Both the position numbers and the translations under genes were made by a program. Positions 46,295-55,384 of a DNA stretch of 64,000 nucleotides are shown here, in pieces; positions within the stretch are counted from its first letter, which is position 1, and each line of letters begins with the position of its first letter. Below the pieces are notes generated by a model that saw only the letters and a list, made by a program, of their open reading frames with translations, searched no databases and was not told the origin of the DNA. The DNA comes from UBA11612 sp965228575 (lineage in GTDB: Bacteria; Pseudomonadota; Alphaproteobacteria; Rhodospirillales; Rhodospirillaceae). The stretch covers positions 124,001 to 188,000 of the forward strand of contig CBDDHW010000001.1 in assembly GCA_965228575.1 (NCBI GenBank), written 5' to 3'.

Positions 46295-47101
46295 TTGATC
46301 ATTGCGAGTTGGAACATCAATTCTGTGCGGCGGCGAATCGACCAATTGGACCGCCTCGCCGATGAAACCCGCGCCGATATTATTTGTCTGCAGGAGACAA
46401 AGGTAAGTGATGCGGAATTTCCAGCAGCTGAGATTTCAGCCCTTGGCTACACGCACCAAGCGGTCGCGGGATTTGGCGGATATAACGGCGTAGCGATTTT
46501 GTCCAAGCTCCCCCTTTCGAATATTCAAAGGCATGTTCATTGCGATCGCGACGATGCGCGCCATATCAGTGCCCAGGTACAAACGCGCGATGACGAGACG
46601 CTGTCTATCAACTCGGTTTACGTTCCTGCCGGGGGTGATGTTCCCGACGCCGATGCAAATCCAAAGTTTGCACACAAACTAAAATTTGTTGACGCGATTG
46701 CCGACCATTTCGCTGGACACTTCGGCTTTCGCGAAAACATTGTGGTTGCCGGGGACTTGAATATCGCCCCGCTCCCATCGGATGTGTGGGACCACAAAAA
46801 GCTCTCAAAGATTATCACCCATACGCCGATTGAGATCGAAGCGTTGGAGCGTTTTAAGCGGTCTCTTCATTTTATTGATGCCTTGCGGGAAGTCGTGCCG
46901 GAAGACGATCCGGTGTTTACCTGGTGGAGCTATCGCGCGGCAGATTGGAAAGCCGTGAATAAAGGGCGGCGGTTGGATCACGTGTGGGTATCGACACCCC
47001 TTAAAGATTTGGTCGATGACGTCGAGGTTCTGACCGACGTTCGTAATTGGACACCGCCATCTGACCACGTCCCCCTGGTGTTAAAACTAAAGACACGTTG
47101 A
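46295..47101 (+). CDS. xth: exodeoxyribonuclease III
   Basis: 268 residues from a TTG at 46295, with AGGA about 12 bases before it. No ATG fits the usual start, since the family begins at IIASWNINSVRRR. A TTG at 46271 is less likely. Catalytic motifs are LQETKVSDAEFP (metal-binding Glu), VVAGDLNIAPLPSDVWD (Asp and Asn) and PSDHVPLVL (His). It is an AP endonuclease and 3'-5' exonuclease in base excision repair. Confidence 0.92.
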   Translation: MIIASWNINSVRRRIDQLDRLADETRADIICLQETKVSDAEFPAAEISALGYTHQAVAGFGGYNGVAILSKLPLSNIQRHVHCDRDDARHISAQVQTRDDETLSINSVYVPAGGDVPDADANPKFAHKLKFVDAIADHFAGHFGFRENIVVAGDLNIAPLPSDVWDHKKLSKIITHTPIEIEALERFKRSLHFIDALREVVPEDDPVFTWWSYRAADWKAVNKGRRLDHVWVSTPLKDLVDDVEVLTDVRNWTPPSDHVPLVLKLKTR

Positions 47102-47181
47102 ACCGTGCAGCGCTTGAAACCCCTCACCAAACCCTTCATGTTCGACATAAATCAAATGAAAGACTCAAAACGGGCAGAACC

Positions 47182-47731
47182 ATGACATCTAACGATCCAA
47201 CAAACTGGCACGGCACGACAATTCTTGCCGTCAGAAAAGATGGAAAGGTCGTGATCGCCGGAGACGGCCAAGTCACCTTTGGTCAGCAAATTATAAAATC
47301 AAACGCCCGCAAGGTCCGCCGCCTGTCGGACGGAAAAGTCATCGCCGGATTCGCCGGTGCGACCGCCGATGCCTTTACGCTTTTCGAACGGCTGGAAGGA
47401 AAGCTCGAAAAACATCCTGGTCAATTGACCCGGGCCTGCGTTGAGCTTGCCAAAGATTGGCGCACCGACCGGTACTTAAGGCGTCTGGAAGCGATGATGG
47501 CGGTGGCCGATCAAAACGTCTCGCTGGTTCTTTTCGGGAACCGGAGATGTGCTGGAGCCCGAAGATAGTCTCATTGGAATTGGCTCCGGCGGCGCGTATG
47601 CCCTGGCCGCAGCACGGGCGCTGATTGAGCGGACGGACATGGACGCCGAAGCGGTTGCCCGCAAAGCCATGGATATCGCTGCCGGCATTTGCATTTATAC
47701 AAACCAAGACATAGTGATCGAAACATTATGA
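47182..47731 (+). pseudogene. hslV: ATP-dependent protease subunit HslV, frame broken by one extra base
   Basis: From ATG 47182 the frame reads HGTTILAVRKDGKVVIAGDG with the catalytic N-terminal Thr, and continues to ADQNVSLVL before going off frame. The next frame resumes with VLEPEDSLIGIGSGGAYALA and ends IVIETL at 47731. Removing one T from the run of four at 47531-47534 restores SLVLSGTGDVLEPED and a 182-residue protein, the normal length. HslV is the proteolytic dodecamer driven by HslU, and its stop overlaps the hslU start. Because hslU is intact and coupled, a sequencing error is the likeliest cause. Confidence 0.93.
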
Positions 47732-49038
47732 GTTCTTTTTCCCCCCGCGAAATCGTTTCTGAATTAGACCGGTTTATTATTGGTCAGAACGATGCCAAGC
47801 GCGCAGTTGCAATCGCACTAAGAAATCGGTGGCGCCGTCAGCAGTTGCCCGACGATTTGCGTGAGGAAGTTCTTCCGAAAAATATTTTGATGGTCGGACC
47901 CACGGGCGTTGGTAAAACGGAAATTGCCCGGCGGCTCGCGAAGTTGGCCAATGCACCGTTTTTGAAAGTCGAAGCGACTAAGTTCACAGAAGTGGGATAT
48001 GTGGGGCGGGACGTTGAGAGCATCGTCCGCGATCTTACGGAAATATCGATCAACTTGGTTCGCGAGCGGATGCGAAAAGACGTTGCGGCGAAAGCTGAAG
48101 TCGCGGCCGAAGAACGGGTCCTAGATGCCCTGGTGGGAGAAAATGCAGGGGCGGAGACCCGGCAGAAATTCCGCAAAATGCTTCGCGAAGGCGAGCTGAA
48201 TGACCGGGAAATCGAGATCCAGGTGCAGGACCAAGCCGGTGCCAGCATGCCAACGATAGATATTCCCGGCATGCCGGGCGCGCAAATGGGTATGCTGAAC
48301 TTGGGAGATATGCTCGGCGGTATGATGGGCGGGCGAACCCATGAGCGCAAAATGACCGTTGAAGACTCTTACGAGGTTCTCCTGCGTGAGGAGTCGGACA
48401 AATTGGTCAATCAGGATGCGCTGGTCCGTGATGCCATTGCGACGGTGGAAAACGATGGAATCGTTTTTCTAGATGAGGTGGACAAAATTACGGGACACGA
48501 CGGCGCAAGAGGCGGTGATGTCAGCCGGGAAGGTGTCCAACGAGATCTTCTTCCTCTAATTGAAGGAACGACTGTTTCCACCAAACACGGACCTGTCAAA
48601 ACCGATCATATTTTGTTTATTGCATCGGGCGCTTTTCACGTTGCCAAACCATCGGACCTTTTACCCGAACTTCAGGGGCGGCTTCCCATCCGCGTAGAGC
48701 TTCAAGCCCTAACCCGCGATGATTTTGTTCGTATTCTGACGGAAACCGAAGCGAGTTTGATAAAACAATACAAAGCTTTGCTTGCGACCGAATCTGTCAC
48801 GCTGGAGTTTGGTGATGACGCCATAGAAGCGGTTGCCGATCTTGCCGCTGAGATCAATACAAGTGTTGAGAACATTGGCGCACGGCGGCTGCACACCGTT
48901 TTGGAAAAATTGCTGGAAGAGATTAGTTTCACCGCGACCGACAAAGCCGGGGAAACTTTTTCGGTCGATCCTGAATATGTTCAGTCTCAGGTCGGCGATC
49001 TCGCTCAGAAAGGCGATCTCAGCAAGTTTATTCTGTAA
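47728..49038 (+). CDS. hslU: ATP-dependent unfoldase HslU (ClpY)
   Basis: 436 residues from ATG 47728, overlapping the hslV stop by ATGA. The frame extends further upstream, but MSSFSPREIVSELDRFIIG is the family start. Walker A GPTGVGKTEIARRLAKL and Walker B IVFLDEVDKITG are present, along with the GYVGRDV pore loop. The I-domain (about 110-240) is Met/Gly-rich (GMPGAQMGMLNLGDMLGGMM). It unfolds proteins for HslV and can be heat-induced. Confidence 0.97.
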   Translation: MSSFSPREIVSELDRFIIGQNDAKRAVAIALRNRWRRQQLPDDLREEVLPKNILMVGPTGVGKTEIARRLAKLANAPFLKVEATKFTEVGYVGRDVESIVRDLTEISINLVRERMRKDVAAKAEVAAEERVLDALVGENAGAETRQKFRKMLREGELNDREIEIQVQDQAGASMPTIDIPGMPGAQMGMLNLGDMLGGMMGGRTHERKMTVEDSYEVLLREESDKLVNQDALVRDAIATVENDGIVFLDEVDKITGHDGARGGDVSREGVQRDLLPLIEGTTVSTKHGPVKTDHILFIASGAFHVAKPSDLLPELQGRLPIRVELQALTRDDFVRILTETEASLIKQYKALLATESVTLEFGDDAIEAVADLAAEINTSVENIGARRLHTVLEKLLEEISFTATDKAGETFSVDPEYVQSQVGDLAQKGDLSKFIL

Positions 49039-49041
49039 CGC

Positions 49042-49613
49042 TCAGCTATCGGACCTCTTGCGTTTCAACAGAATATAAAATGCGCCGGACCCGCCATCGC
49101 GGATATGCGCTTCCGCCATTGCTAATACGAGCGCGCGCAGAGACGACTCGTTTATCCAGTGGGGAAGCTCACGGCGAATCTTTCCATACTGTTCTCCGCC
49201 CCGGCCTTTGCCGGTAATCACAAGCACACATCTGTCCTGCCGCGTATAAGACCTTTTGACGAAGTTATTGAATGCGTCGTGCGCCTGTTTCAGTGTCAGG
49301 CCATGTAAATCAATTTGGCCATCGATAGGCAGCTTGCCCCGTTTAAATTTTCATGCTTGTGCGGCGATCGATGTTCGCTGTCACACCGACTGCAACTTGC
49401 GTCATATGGGGGGGGCGATTTAGGCGAGCTTTTATCTGCGCGTGAGGATGGGTGAGATTGAGACGCGCGTTCGGGCACGCGACGAGGCTCAGGTTCTAAT
49501 TCTGTATGCTCGAATTCGGTTTGCCGCGATGAATGATATGGGGTGACGTTGCGGGTGACATGGCGCCAAAGTTTTTTTTCTGCGGCGCTAATATCACGGC
49601 GGTATGAAGACAT
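49042..49613 (-). pseudogene. Smr/MutS2-domain protein, frame broken at two homopolymers
   Basis: From ATG 49613 the frame reads RRDISAAEKKLWRHVTRNVT and a Pro/Ser-rich linker. After a run of eight C (plus-strand G at 49408-49415) the conserved NIDRRTSMK appears one frame over. After a run of four A (plus-strand T at 49348-49351) KRGKLPIDGQIDLHGLTLKQ and VLVITGKGRGG follow in the third, ending FYILLKRKRSDS. Removing one base at each run gives 189 residues with the Smr motif IDLHG and TGKGR. Smr proteins bind or cut nucleic acids. It is convergent with hslU, three bases apart. Confidence 0.85.
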
Positions 49614-49657
49614 ATCGAAAGCTTTATGTGTCAGACGACATTCGGCACACAGCCAAA

Positions 49658-50200
49658 CTACATGTTTATATCCGGCATCTTTGAGGCATCTTGCCCAGGC
49701 TGGCCACGTTGCGCGTTTTGAAATTTGTTGTAGGTATCTACGCCCTCGAGTTCCATTTCAGGCAGGTACCGCGTTACAAACGCGCGCCAATCTCCATCTG
49801 GCGCAACGCACCTCGTCTTATTCATATAATTAAGTGTGATGACGAGACCGCCCATTCTCCACAACAAATTCCAGTTGTGTAAATTCTCAACTGCAGCATC
49901 GATCGCCCGGCGGTACACGCGTTGTGCGATCCAGGGCCGCAGCATGAAGAGATAGAAAATCACACCAAGGACCATGGTCGCCGTGCCCAAAAGAAGGTGG
50001 AAAAAAACCACTAGGGTCAGCGAGCCGATAAGAATGATCAATAGCGGCGCGATATTTTCCCACGGGTTCCATACCGGCGAGCGCGGGTGATTGAGACGAT
50101 CGAAGTCGACAAAAATACTGACGCGATCAGCTTGGTACGATTCAACCAAGCGGGCATACAAGGCGCGGTCGCGTTTTTTTTCACCGGGTTTTGCTGCCAT
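49658..50200 (-). CDS. unrecognised membrane protein
   Basis: 180 residues from ATG 50200. The open frame to 50266 begins at a TTG and is less likely. There are two adjacent hydrophobic helices (about residues 48-88) and no signal peptide. A soluble C-terminal part contains NLHNWNLLWRMGGLVITLN and VAPDGDWRAFVTRYLPEMEL. I do not know the family. It lies between mltA and the Smr gene on the same strand. Confidence 0.65.
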   Translation of the reverse strand: MAAKPGEKKRDRALYARLVESYQADRVSIFVDFDRLNHPRSPVWNPWENIAPLLIILIGSLTLVVFFHLLLGTATMVLGVIFYLFMLRPWIAQRVYRRAIDAAVENLHNWNLLWRMGGLVITLNYMNKTRCVAPDGDWRAFVTRYLPEMELEGVDTYNKFQNAQRGQPGQDASKMPDINM

Positions 50201-50303
50201 GTCTTGCCTAATTCGATGTGCAAACGAAAAAGCGATATGTATCCCGCGCGGGATTATACATATCAATATTTACTTGATTCTAAATAGAAGTTTGCTTTTG
50301 CCG

Positions 50304-51602
50304 TCAATGGTTTTGCCGTTTCGGGACAAAAACAAAATACCGTCCATCGCTTTTCATCCGGCCCGCCTTTGAAAAGGCCCCCTCTCCAGCACCCCAGAAA
50401 AAATCGCCGCGCACGATGCCCTTGATTGCCGATCCTACATCCTGTGCCACGACAAGACGTTGTAGAGGTTCTTTATCGGGATCATGCGTATCGATCCAAA
50501 CCGGAGCGCCAAGCGGGATATACCGCGGATCAACGGCGATGGATCTCAGCGGGGTTAGAGAAACGCCGAGCGCTCCAATCGGGCCGTCCTCGGTTTCCTT
50601 TGGGTCTAAGCGGCGGAAGAATATGTACCTCGCGTTTTGGTTCATATAATCCGCAGCTTGCACGGGATTGTCTTTCAGCCACTTGCGAACAGAAATCATG
50701 GATCCCTGGCCCGGTTTTAAGACGCCAGCCCGCAACAAAATCCCGCCGATTCCGTTAAACGATCGGCCGTTATGTCCCGCAAATCCGATACGGATAATTT
50801 GGCCGTCGGGCAAAGTAACCCGGCCTGACCCTTGAATATGCAAGATATGAACGTCTACCGGATCTTTCGCCCAAACCAAGACGTCGGCATCGTTGGCGAT
50901 TGCATTTTGCGCATCGATTTCCGCGCGGGAAAAATATGGCTTCATGCGATTGCCGCGCCGTTCTTCAACAATGCGGCCAACCAGGTTTCCGGAAAGATCT
51001 CGCGGGACACCGTTTGCGGTTGACGCGAAGTCCTTCAAATCGATGGTCACCAAATCGCGCGGTGGTCCATAGATCGGCGTTTGATATGCACCGCCGCGGG
51101 TGAACGACCCTTCCAAGTCGGCTTCGTAGTATCCGGTAAATGTACCAGAGTCGTCTTGAACGCCCTCTGCGCTCGACGAAACGTGATACGCCGTGAACGC
51201 TGAAGTTAAAACTTCGCGCAGAGCGTTTTCGTCGCCCACACTCAAGAGCGCACTACATGCGGCCTGCCAATCCGATACTGTCCGCGCGAGCGCATCTGCT
51301 CCGACAGTGCTGTCAGAAGATTTGCTGCGAAATTGGTTACACGAGCGGCGTATCGCGGGAAGGGCTTCGATAGTTGCATCGCTCGACCATCCGGGAAGCG
51401 AGGTTATTTCAATCGGCGTATATAACGCGGCAACTTCTGGCGCGGGTGCGGGCGGCGGTGGAGGTTTGGGCGAGACAACAATGGGAGCTGGAAGCGGGCG
51501 AAAATAATAACCTATCCCCAGCCCCGCGGCAGCGCCGAGGACCGCTGATAGAACCGCTATATAAAATGTCTTTTTTGAAAAAGCCCGCGGGGAAGCAGAC
51601 AC
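50304..51602 (-). CDS. mltA: membrane-bound lytic murein transglycosylase A
   Basis: 432 residues from a GTG at 51602. One N-terminal helix (about 13-35) followed by a proline-rich stretch acts as anchor or signal. The MltA domain has TGYYEADLEGSFTRGGAYQT and VHILHIQGSGRVTLPDGQII, and the 3D domain has SIAVDPRYIPLGAPVWIDT and VVAQDVGSAIKGIVRGDFFW with the catalytic Asp. It cleaves peptidoglycan. It follows the Tim44-like gene, 20 bp apart. Confidence 0.94.
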   Translation of the reverse strand: MSASPRAFSKKTFYIAVLSAVLGAAAGLGIGYYFRPLPAPIVVSPKPPPPPAPAPEVAALYTPIEITSLPGWSSDATIEALPAIRRSCNQFRSKSSDSTVGADALARTVSDWQAACSALLSVGDENALREVLTSAFTAYHVSSSAEGVQDDSGTFTGYYEADLEGSFTRGGAYQTPIYGPPRDLVTIDLKDFASTANGVPRDLSGNLVGRIVEERRGNRMKPYFSRAEIDAQNAIANDADVLVWAKDPVDVHILHIQGSGRVTLPDGQIIRIGFAGHNGRSFNGIGGILLRAGVLKPGQGSMISVRKWLKDNPVQAADYMNQNARYIFFRRLDPKETEDGPIGALGVSLTPLRSIAVDPRYIPLGAPVWIDTHDPDKEPLQRLVVAQDVGSAIKGIVRGDFFWGAGEGAFSKAGRMKSDGRYFVFVPKRQNH

Positions 51603-51622
51603 GATTGGTGCAAAGCCTTTAT

Positions 51623-52309
51623 TTAATCCACGCTACGAGTTGCGACCAACTGCCAATTGGGGTCGGAACTATCTGTATCGCGCGCAAAGGTCCATATGTC
51701 TGTAACGCTTTCGACATGATCTTCGTCGCCTTCGATAACAGCGCCTGATTGATCTTTGACAACGTTGACCTGTTCGCTTTGAAACCGCACACCAACGACC
51801 GCTCGGCTGTCTTGCATTTCTATACTTTCGAGTTTGGGTGCGCGGGTGGTCACCAACTCGGTTTCCATTGTTTCATCGCGGCTCTCGCGTTCCTGAATTG
51901 TCGCCGCAAACCGCGAATAAACTTCGCTGCTTAAAAGAGGCTTTAATGTATCTAGATCATGCTTCGCGTATGCGTTGACGATCAGCTCGAACGCTTTGGC
52001 GGCACCGCCTAAAAATTCTGCAACCTCGAAAGACGGATCCGCCATCTTGACCTGGACCAATCCGGCTTCAAGCGGTGTGCCTTGATAAGCAGACTCAATG
52101 TCGAGGCTTTGATCGCGTCGCCCGGAAGCATGTTCTGATCCCGGTAGCGGGACAACATTATCGGTATCGTTCGACAGCGCGTCTTTTGCTCGGCTATCGG
52201 GCGGCGGCTCGTGGCCCGTCCGACGGCCCAAGACACTGCGTAGCCGAAGGGCAATAAAGCCAGCAACCATGGCAAGCAATATGATGTCGATAAACTGGAA
52301 GCCTTCCAT
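51623..52309 (-). CDS. Tim44-like domain protein (TimA-type)
   Basis: 228 residues from ATG 52309. The open frame to 52420 is not conserved. A single N-terminal membrane helix (GFQFIDIILLAMVAGFIALR) is followed by a linker and a C-terminal Tim44/TimA domain: VAEFLGGAAKAFELIVNAYA, LDTLKPLLSSEVYSRFAATI and ITDIWTFARD-like VTDIWTFARDTDSSDPNW. These are bacterial relatives of the mitochondrial import protein Tim44, probably helping membrane-protein handling. The gene diverges from secB. Confidence 0.9.
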   Translation of the reverse strand: MEGFQFIDIILLAMVAGFIALRLRSVLGRRTGHEPPPDSRAKDALSNDTDNVVPLPGSEHASGRRDQSLDIESAYQGTPLEAGLVQVKMADPSFEVAEFLGGAAKAFELIVNAYAKHDLDTLKPLLSSEVYSRFAATIQERESRDETMETELVTTRAPKLESIEMQDSRAVVGVRFQSEQVNVVKDQSGAVIEGDEDHVESVTDIWTFARDTDSSDPNWQLVATRSVD

Positions 52310-52634
52310 AGGTCGATTGCCGTTCTTTTGGTTGTGCACGCCCTGAGTATTTAAGTACTCAAAAACTAATTTTCGTCGCCAGACTGGCAAAATTGCCGAC
52401 CGCAGAGATATCGCCAGCAAACTTCGCTACTCGCTTAGACTATGTGCACGAGGACATATTGAGTGCGCAAAGGAAAAATAGGCCCTTAACCCTCAAAGGG
52501 CAAGGCGTGGGTGGTTCACAAGTCTCTTAAAAGCAGGCTGAGGCGCTTGTACCGATGCTGGAAGCGTGTTACCCCGCACCGCGTTGATTGCGACCGCATT
52601 TTAGGTGGTTTGCAGCGGGATTACGGAGATCGAG
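52310..52634. other. 325-bp divergent intergenic region between the Tim44-like gene and secB
   Basis: No gene is seen. There is an inverted repeat GAGTA-N6-TACTC near 52351 and a six-bp GCCCTT/AAGGGC hairpin near 52485. GGAG at 52625-52628 is the secB ribosome site. Promoters in both directions must lie here but I cannot fix them. Confidence 0.5.
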
Positions 52635-53180
52635 ATGAGTGAGAGCGACACCGCGACCGGGACTAAAAATTCCTCGGAATTTGACCTAAAAGCCGCCCCA
52701 ATACGGTTTATGGGCCAATATATAAAAGACTTGTCTTTTGAAGTCCCGAATGCGCCTGAAATTTTTAATGCTCTTCGGCAAAAAGCCCCCGAAATTCCGA
52801 TTACAATTGATACCGCCGTTAATCACGTAAATGCGGACGTTTTTGAATCAGCCTTGAGTGTAACTCTGAAAGCCGAAGTCGACGGGAAGACCGCATTTAT
52901 ACTTGAGCTCGTGTATGGCTGCCTTGTTGAGGTCAATTCGAAAGCAATCGCCGAAGAGCATATTCATCCGATTTTGCACATCGAAGTGCCCCGCCACATT
53001 TTCCCATTTGTGCGGCAGATTGTCGGAGACCTCACAGCTGCCGGCGGATTTCCACCTTTGCTTATGCAAATAGTTGATTTCAATGAAATCTACCGCCGAA
53101 AAGCTGAAGCCCTGGCGAAATCCAATGGGTCAACGCGCACAACTGAACCGCCTAATCCTAGCGTTTTAACCGGCGGATAG
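52635..53180 (+). CDS. secB: protein-export chaperone SecB
   Basis: 181 residues from ATG 52635 with GGAG six bases before it. The frame extends to 52605 without conserved sequence. SecB marks are GQYIKDLSFEVPNAPEIFNA, VYGCLVEVNSKAIAEEHIHP and GGFPPLLMQIVDFNEIYRRK. It keeps pre-proteins unfolded and hands them to SecA. It is convergent with dnaQ, four bases apart. Confidence 0.97.
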   Translation: MSESDTATGTKNSSEFDLKAAPIRFMGQYIKDLSFEVPNAPEIFNALRQKAPEIPITIDTAVNHVNADVFESALSVTLKAEVDGKTAFILELVYGCLVEVNSKAIAEEHIHPILHIEVPRHIFPFVRQIVGDLTAAGGFPPLLMQIVDFNEIYRRKAEALAKSNGSTRTTEPPNPSVLTGG

Positions 53181-53184
53181 GCTT

Positions 53185-53862
53185 TTAAGCTCGTGTCCAG
53201 ATCGCTTCGTTGATGGACGCAATAAACGCCGCGTGAGCGGCGCGTTCGTCCGCGGACGCTTCATGGCGACGCGGTTCGCGAAATTCGCGTTGTTGTGATT
53301 TAGCGGTTGATTTCAGCTCTTTATCTGCCGTTGCCAGCGCCAAGCCTGGTTCCCGGCCACCGATCAGCTCCAGATAAACTTTCGAGAGCAATTGCGCATC
53401 GAGGAGCGCACCGTGCTTTTCGCGGGCAGATGTGTCGATCTGAAAACGTTTGCACAACGCATCCAAACTCGCCTGCGCACCGGGAAATTTGCGCCGGGCG
53501 AGCCTGACGGTATCGATCGCCCGGTCTTCGGAAATCGGCGGGCGTCCAACACGTTTAAGCTCAGCATTTATGAATCCCATATCGAATCCGGCATTGTGGG
53601 CAATGATCATGGACTCGCCAACGAAGTCCATAAACTCGTCGACGACCTCGTTGAACAATGGCTTTGTTGACAAAAATTCTTGAGAAAGCCCGTGAACGGC
53701 TTCGGCTTCGGCCGGCATATCGCGTTCCGGGTTCAAGTAAACATGATACTCGTTCCCCGTCTCGACATGATTGACAAGCTCGAGACATCCAATTTCAACA
53801 ACACGGTCACCTGACGCAGGATCAAACCCCGTTGTCTCTGTATCCAGAACGATTTCCCTCAT
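53185..53862 (-). CDS. dnaQ: DNA polymerase III epsilon subunit (proofreading exonuclease)
   Basis: 225 residues from ATG 53862. The frame extends to 53898 without conservation. The DEDDh exonuclease motifs are IVLDTETTGFD (ExoI), IIAHNAGFDMGFINAEL (ExoII) and EKHGALLDAQLLSKVYLEL (ExoIII with catalytic His). It proofreads replication errors. It follows coaE by seven bases on the minus strand in the coaE-dnaQ pair usual near the origin. Confidence 0.96.
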   Translation of the reverse strand: MREIVLDTETTGFDPASGDRVVEIGCLELVNHVETGNEYHVYLNPERDMPAEAEAVHGLSQEFLSTKPLFNEVVDEFMDFVGESMIIAHNAGFDMGFINAELKRVGRPPISEDRAIDTVRLARRKFPGAQASLDALCKRFQIDTSAREKHGALLDAQLLSKVYLELIGGREPGLALATADKELKSTAKSQQREFREPRRHEASADERAAHAAFIASINEAIWTRA

Positions 53863-53869
53863 AAGTCTT

Positions 53870-54538
53870 TCATACCTGCCTGTGGCGTCGGCATCCATCG
53901 GATCGCTTAAGGCATTTTAAGAATCTTACAACTGCGCGCAATGCTTCGCGCTTACCCAACCCTGATGGAACGATCACGTCAGCATGCAATCGTTTTTTTG
54001 CATCGGGCATTTGATGACCGAGAATCGCTTTGAATTTTTCTAGTGACATTCCAGCGCGAGCAAGAGCCCTTTGTTTTTGCAGGAACAAAGGTGCGGACAC
54101 CACCATGATTATATCGATCTGATTTTCATTCTTGCCTTCAAGGAGTAACGGAATATCAAGAACCACAATAGAGTTCCGCTTTATTGCAGCTTGGCGCAAA
54201 AAAATGCCTCGTGCCGCATGAACGCGCGGATGGATTATTTTTTCCAATTCCTCGAGGGCTTTAGAATCCTCGAAGACCCGCCGCCCGAGTTTTTGCCTAT
54301 CAATTCCCTGAGGGGTACCAACCCCTGGAAATTTTTTCTCTATTTCTGATGAAACGGACGTTCCCGGCTTCATTAACGCGTGCACGACAGCATCAGCATC
54401 GAACACGGGTATTCCAATTGATCTCAAGATCTTTGCTGTGGTTGATTTGCCCATGGCAATGGACCCTGTTAAGCCAATCGTTGTGAATGGCCTGCGAAGA
54501 AAATGATGAGATTTTCGCGCTGAGCTGAACCTGCGCAT
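53870..54538 (-). CDS. coaE: dephospho-CoA kinase
   Basis: 222 residues. The P-loop TIGLTGSIAMGKSTTAKIL is near residue 20, with Ala where most have Gly. The DADAVVH motif and VVLDIPLLLEG are typical. It performs the last step of CoA synthesis. The extra N-terminal 18 residues (MRRFSSARKSHHFLRRP) are unusual, but no nearer start fits well. It lies three bases after aroE on the same strand. Confidence 0.94.
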   Translation of the reverse strand: MRRFSSARKSHHFLRRPFTTIGLTGSIAMGKSTTAKILRSIGIPVFDADAVVHALMKPGTSVSSEIEKKFPGVGTPQGIDRQKLGRRVFEDSKALEELEKIIHPRVHAARGIFLRQAAIKRNSIVVLDIPLLLEGKNENQIDIIMVVSAPLFLQKQRALARAGMSLEKFKAILGHQMPDAKKRLHADVIVPSGLGKREALRAVVRFLKCLKRSDGCRRHRQV

Positions 54539-54541
54539 ATC

Positions 54542-55384
54542 TTAATCTGCCGAAAGTACGTGTTCGCGTAATGCGTCTGTGACTTCAGGTTTGCGGCCAA
54601 ACCATCCCTCGAAACCGGCTTGGGCTTGATAAAGCAACATTCCCAAACCGTCGACCGCCGTTAATCCACGTGCGCGCGCTGCTTTTAATAGTTGGGTTTC
54701 AAGGGGAGCATAAACAATATCAGCCACGACAGCCTTCTCCGGGAGAAACTTTAAGTCGATCTCTAGGGGTGGGCATCCGTCCATCCCTAAAACTGTTGTG
54801 TTGACAAGAAGTCCTGCATCACTGAGTTGGGACGAGCCCTCCTCCCAAGAAATAGGTTTAATGTTTTTACCTAAATCCTCAGCAATTTTTCGTGCTCTCG
54901 ATACTGTTCGATTAACCACTCGAATTTCTGGAACGCCCGCGTCTTGTAACGCAACGCAAACTGCACGAGCCGCGCCGCCAGCCCCCAGAACTACAGCTGG
55001 GTCATTTTTGAAGTCAGCTCCCGGGGCACTTACGCGAAGGTTTTCTGCAAACCCATATGTGTCAGTGTTTGTTGCCCGAAGGCGTCCATCGCTTTCGACG
55101 AAAATTGTATTCACCGCACCGATCCGGCGGGCCTCATCGGACACTACATCGACAAATTCAAGTGCGGATTGTTTGTGCGGCACTGTTAGGTTTACGCCGG
55201 CGAGTCCCTTATTTGGCAGGGTTTTTAGGGCCTGTTCGAGGTCTTCGGGTTTGACAGGTAATCGGACATAATTTCCGTCAACGGCGTATTGTTTCAGCCA
55301 ATACTCATGCACGGTCGGTGATTTGGAGTGAGCAACCGGCCAACCCATGACCCCTGCGCTCAAGGTCTTTGCGCTGGGGTTCAT
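54542..55384 (-). CDS. aroE: shikimate dehydrogenase
   Basis: 280 residues, starting inside the end of maf (overlap of four bases, ATGA). Marks are GVMGWPVAHSKSPTVHEYWL, the catalytic Lys in GVNLTVPHKQSALEFVD, the NADP loop VVLGAGGAARAVCVALQDAG and NRTVSRA, and DGLGMLLYQAQAGFEGWFG. It reduces 3-dehydroshikimate to shikimate for aromatic amino acids. Confidence 0.97.
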   Translation of the reverse strand: MNPSAKTLSAGVMGWPVAHSKSPTVHEYWLKQYAVDGNYVRLPVKPEDLEQALKTLPNKGLAGVNLTVPHKQSALEFVDVVSDEARRIGAVNTIFVESDGRLRATNTDTYGFAENLRVSAPGADFKNDPAVVLGAGGAARAVCVALQDAGVPEIRVVNRTVSRARKIAEDLGKNIKPISWEEGSSQLSDAGLLVNTTVLGMDGCPPLEIDLKFLPEKAVVADIVYAPLETQLLKAARARGLTAVDGLGMLLYQAQAGFEGWFGRKPEVTDALREHVLSAD

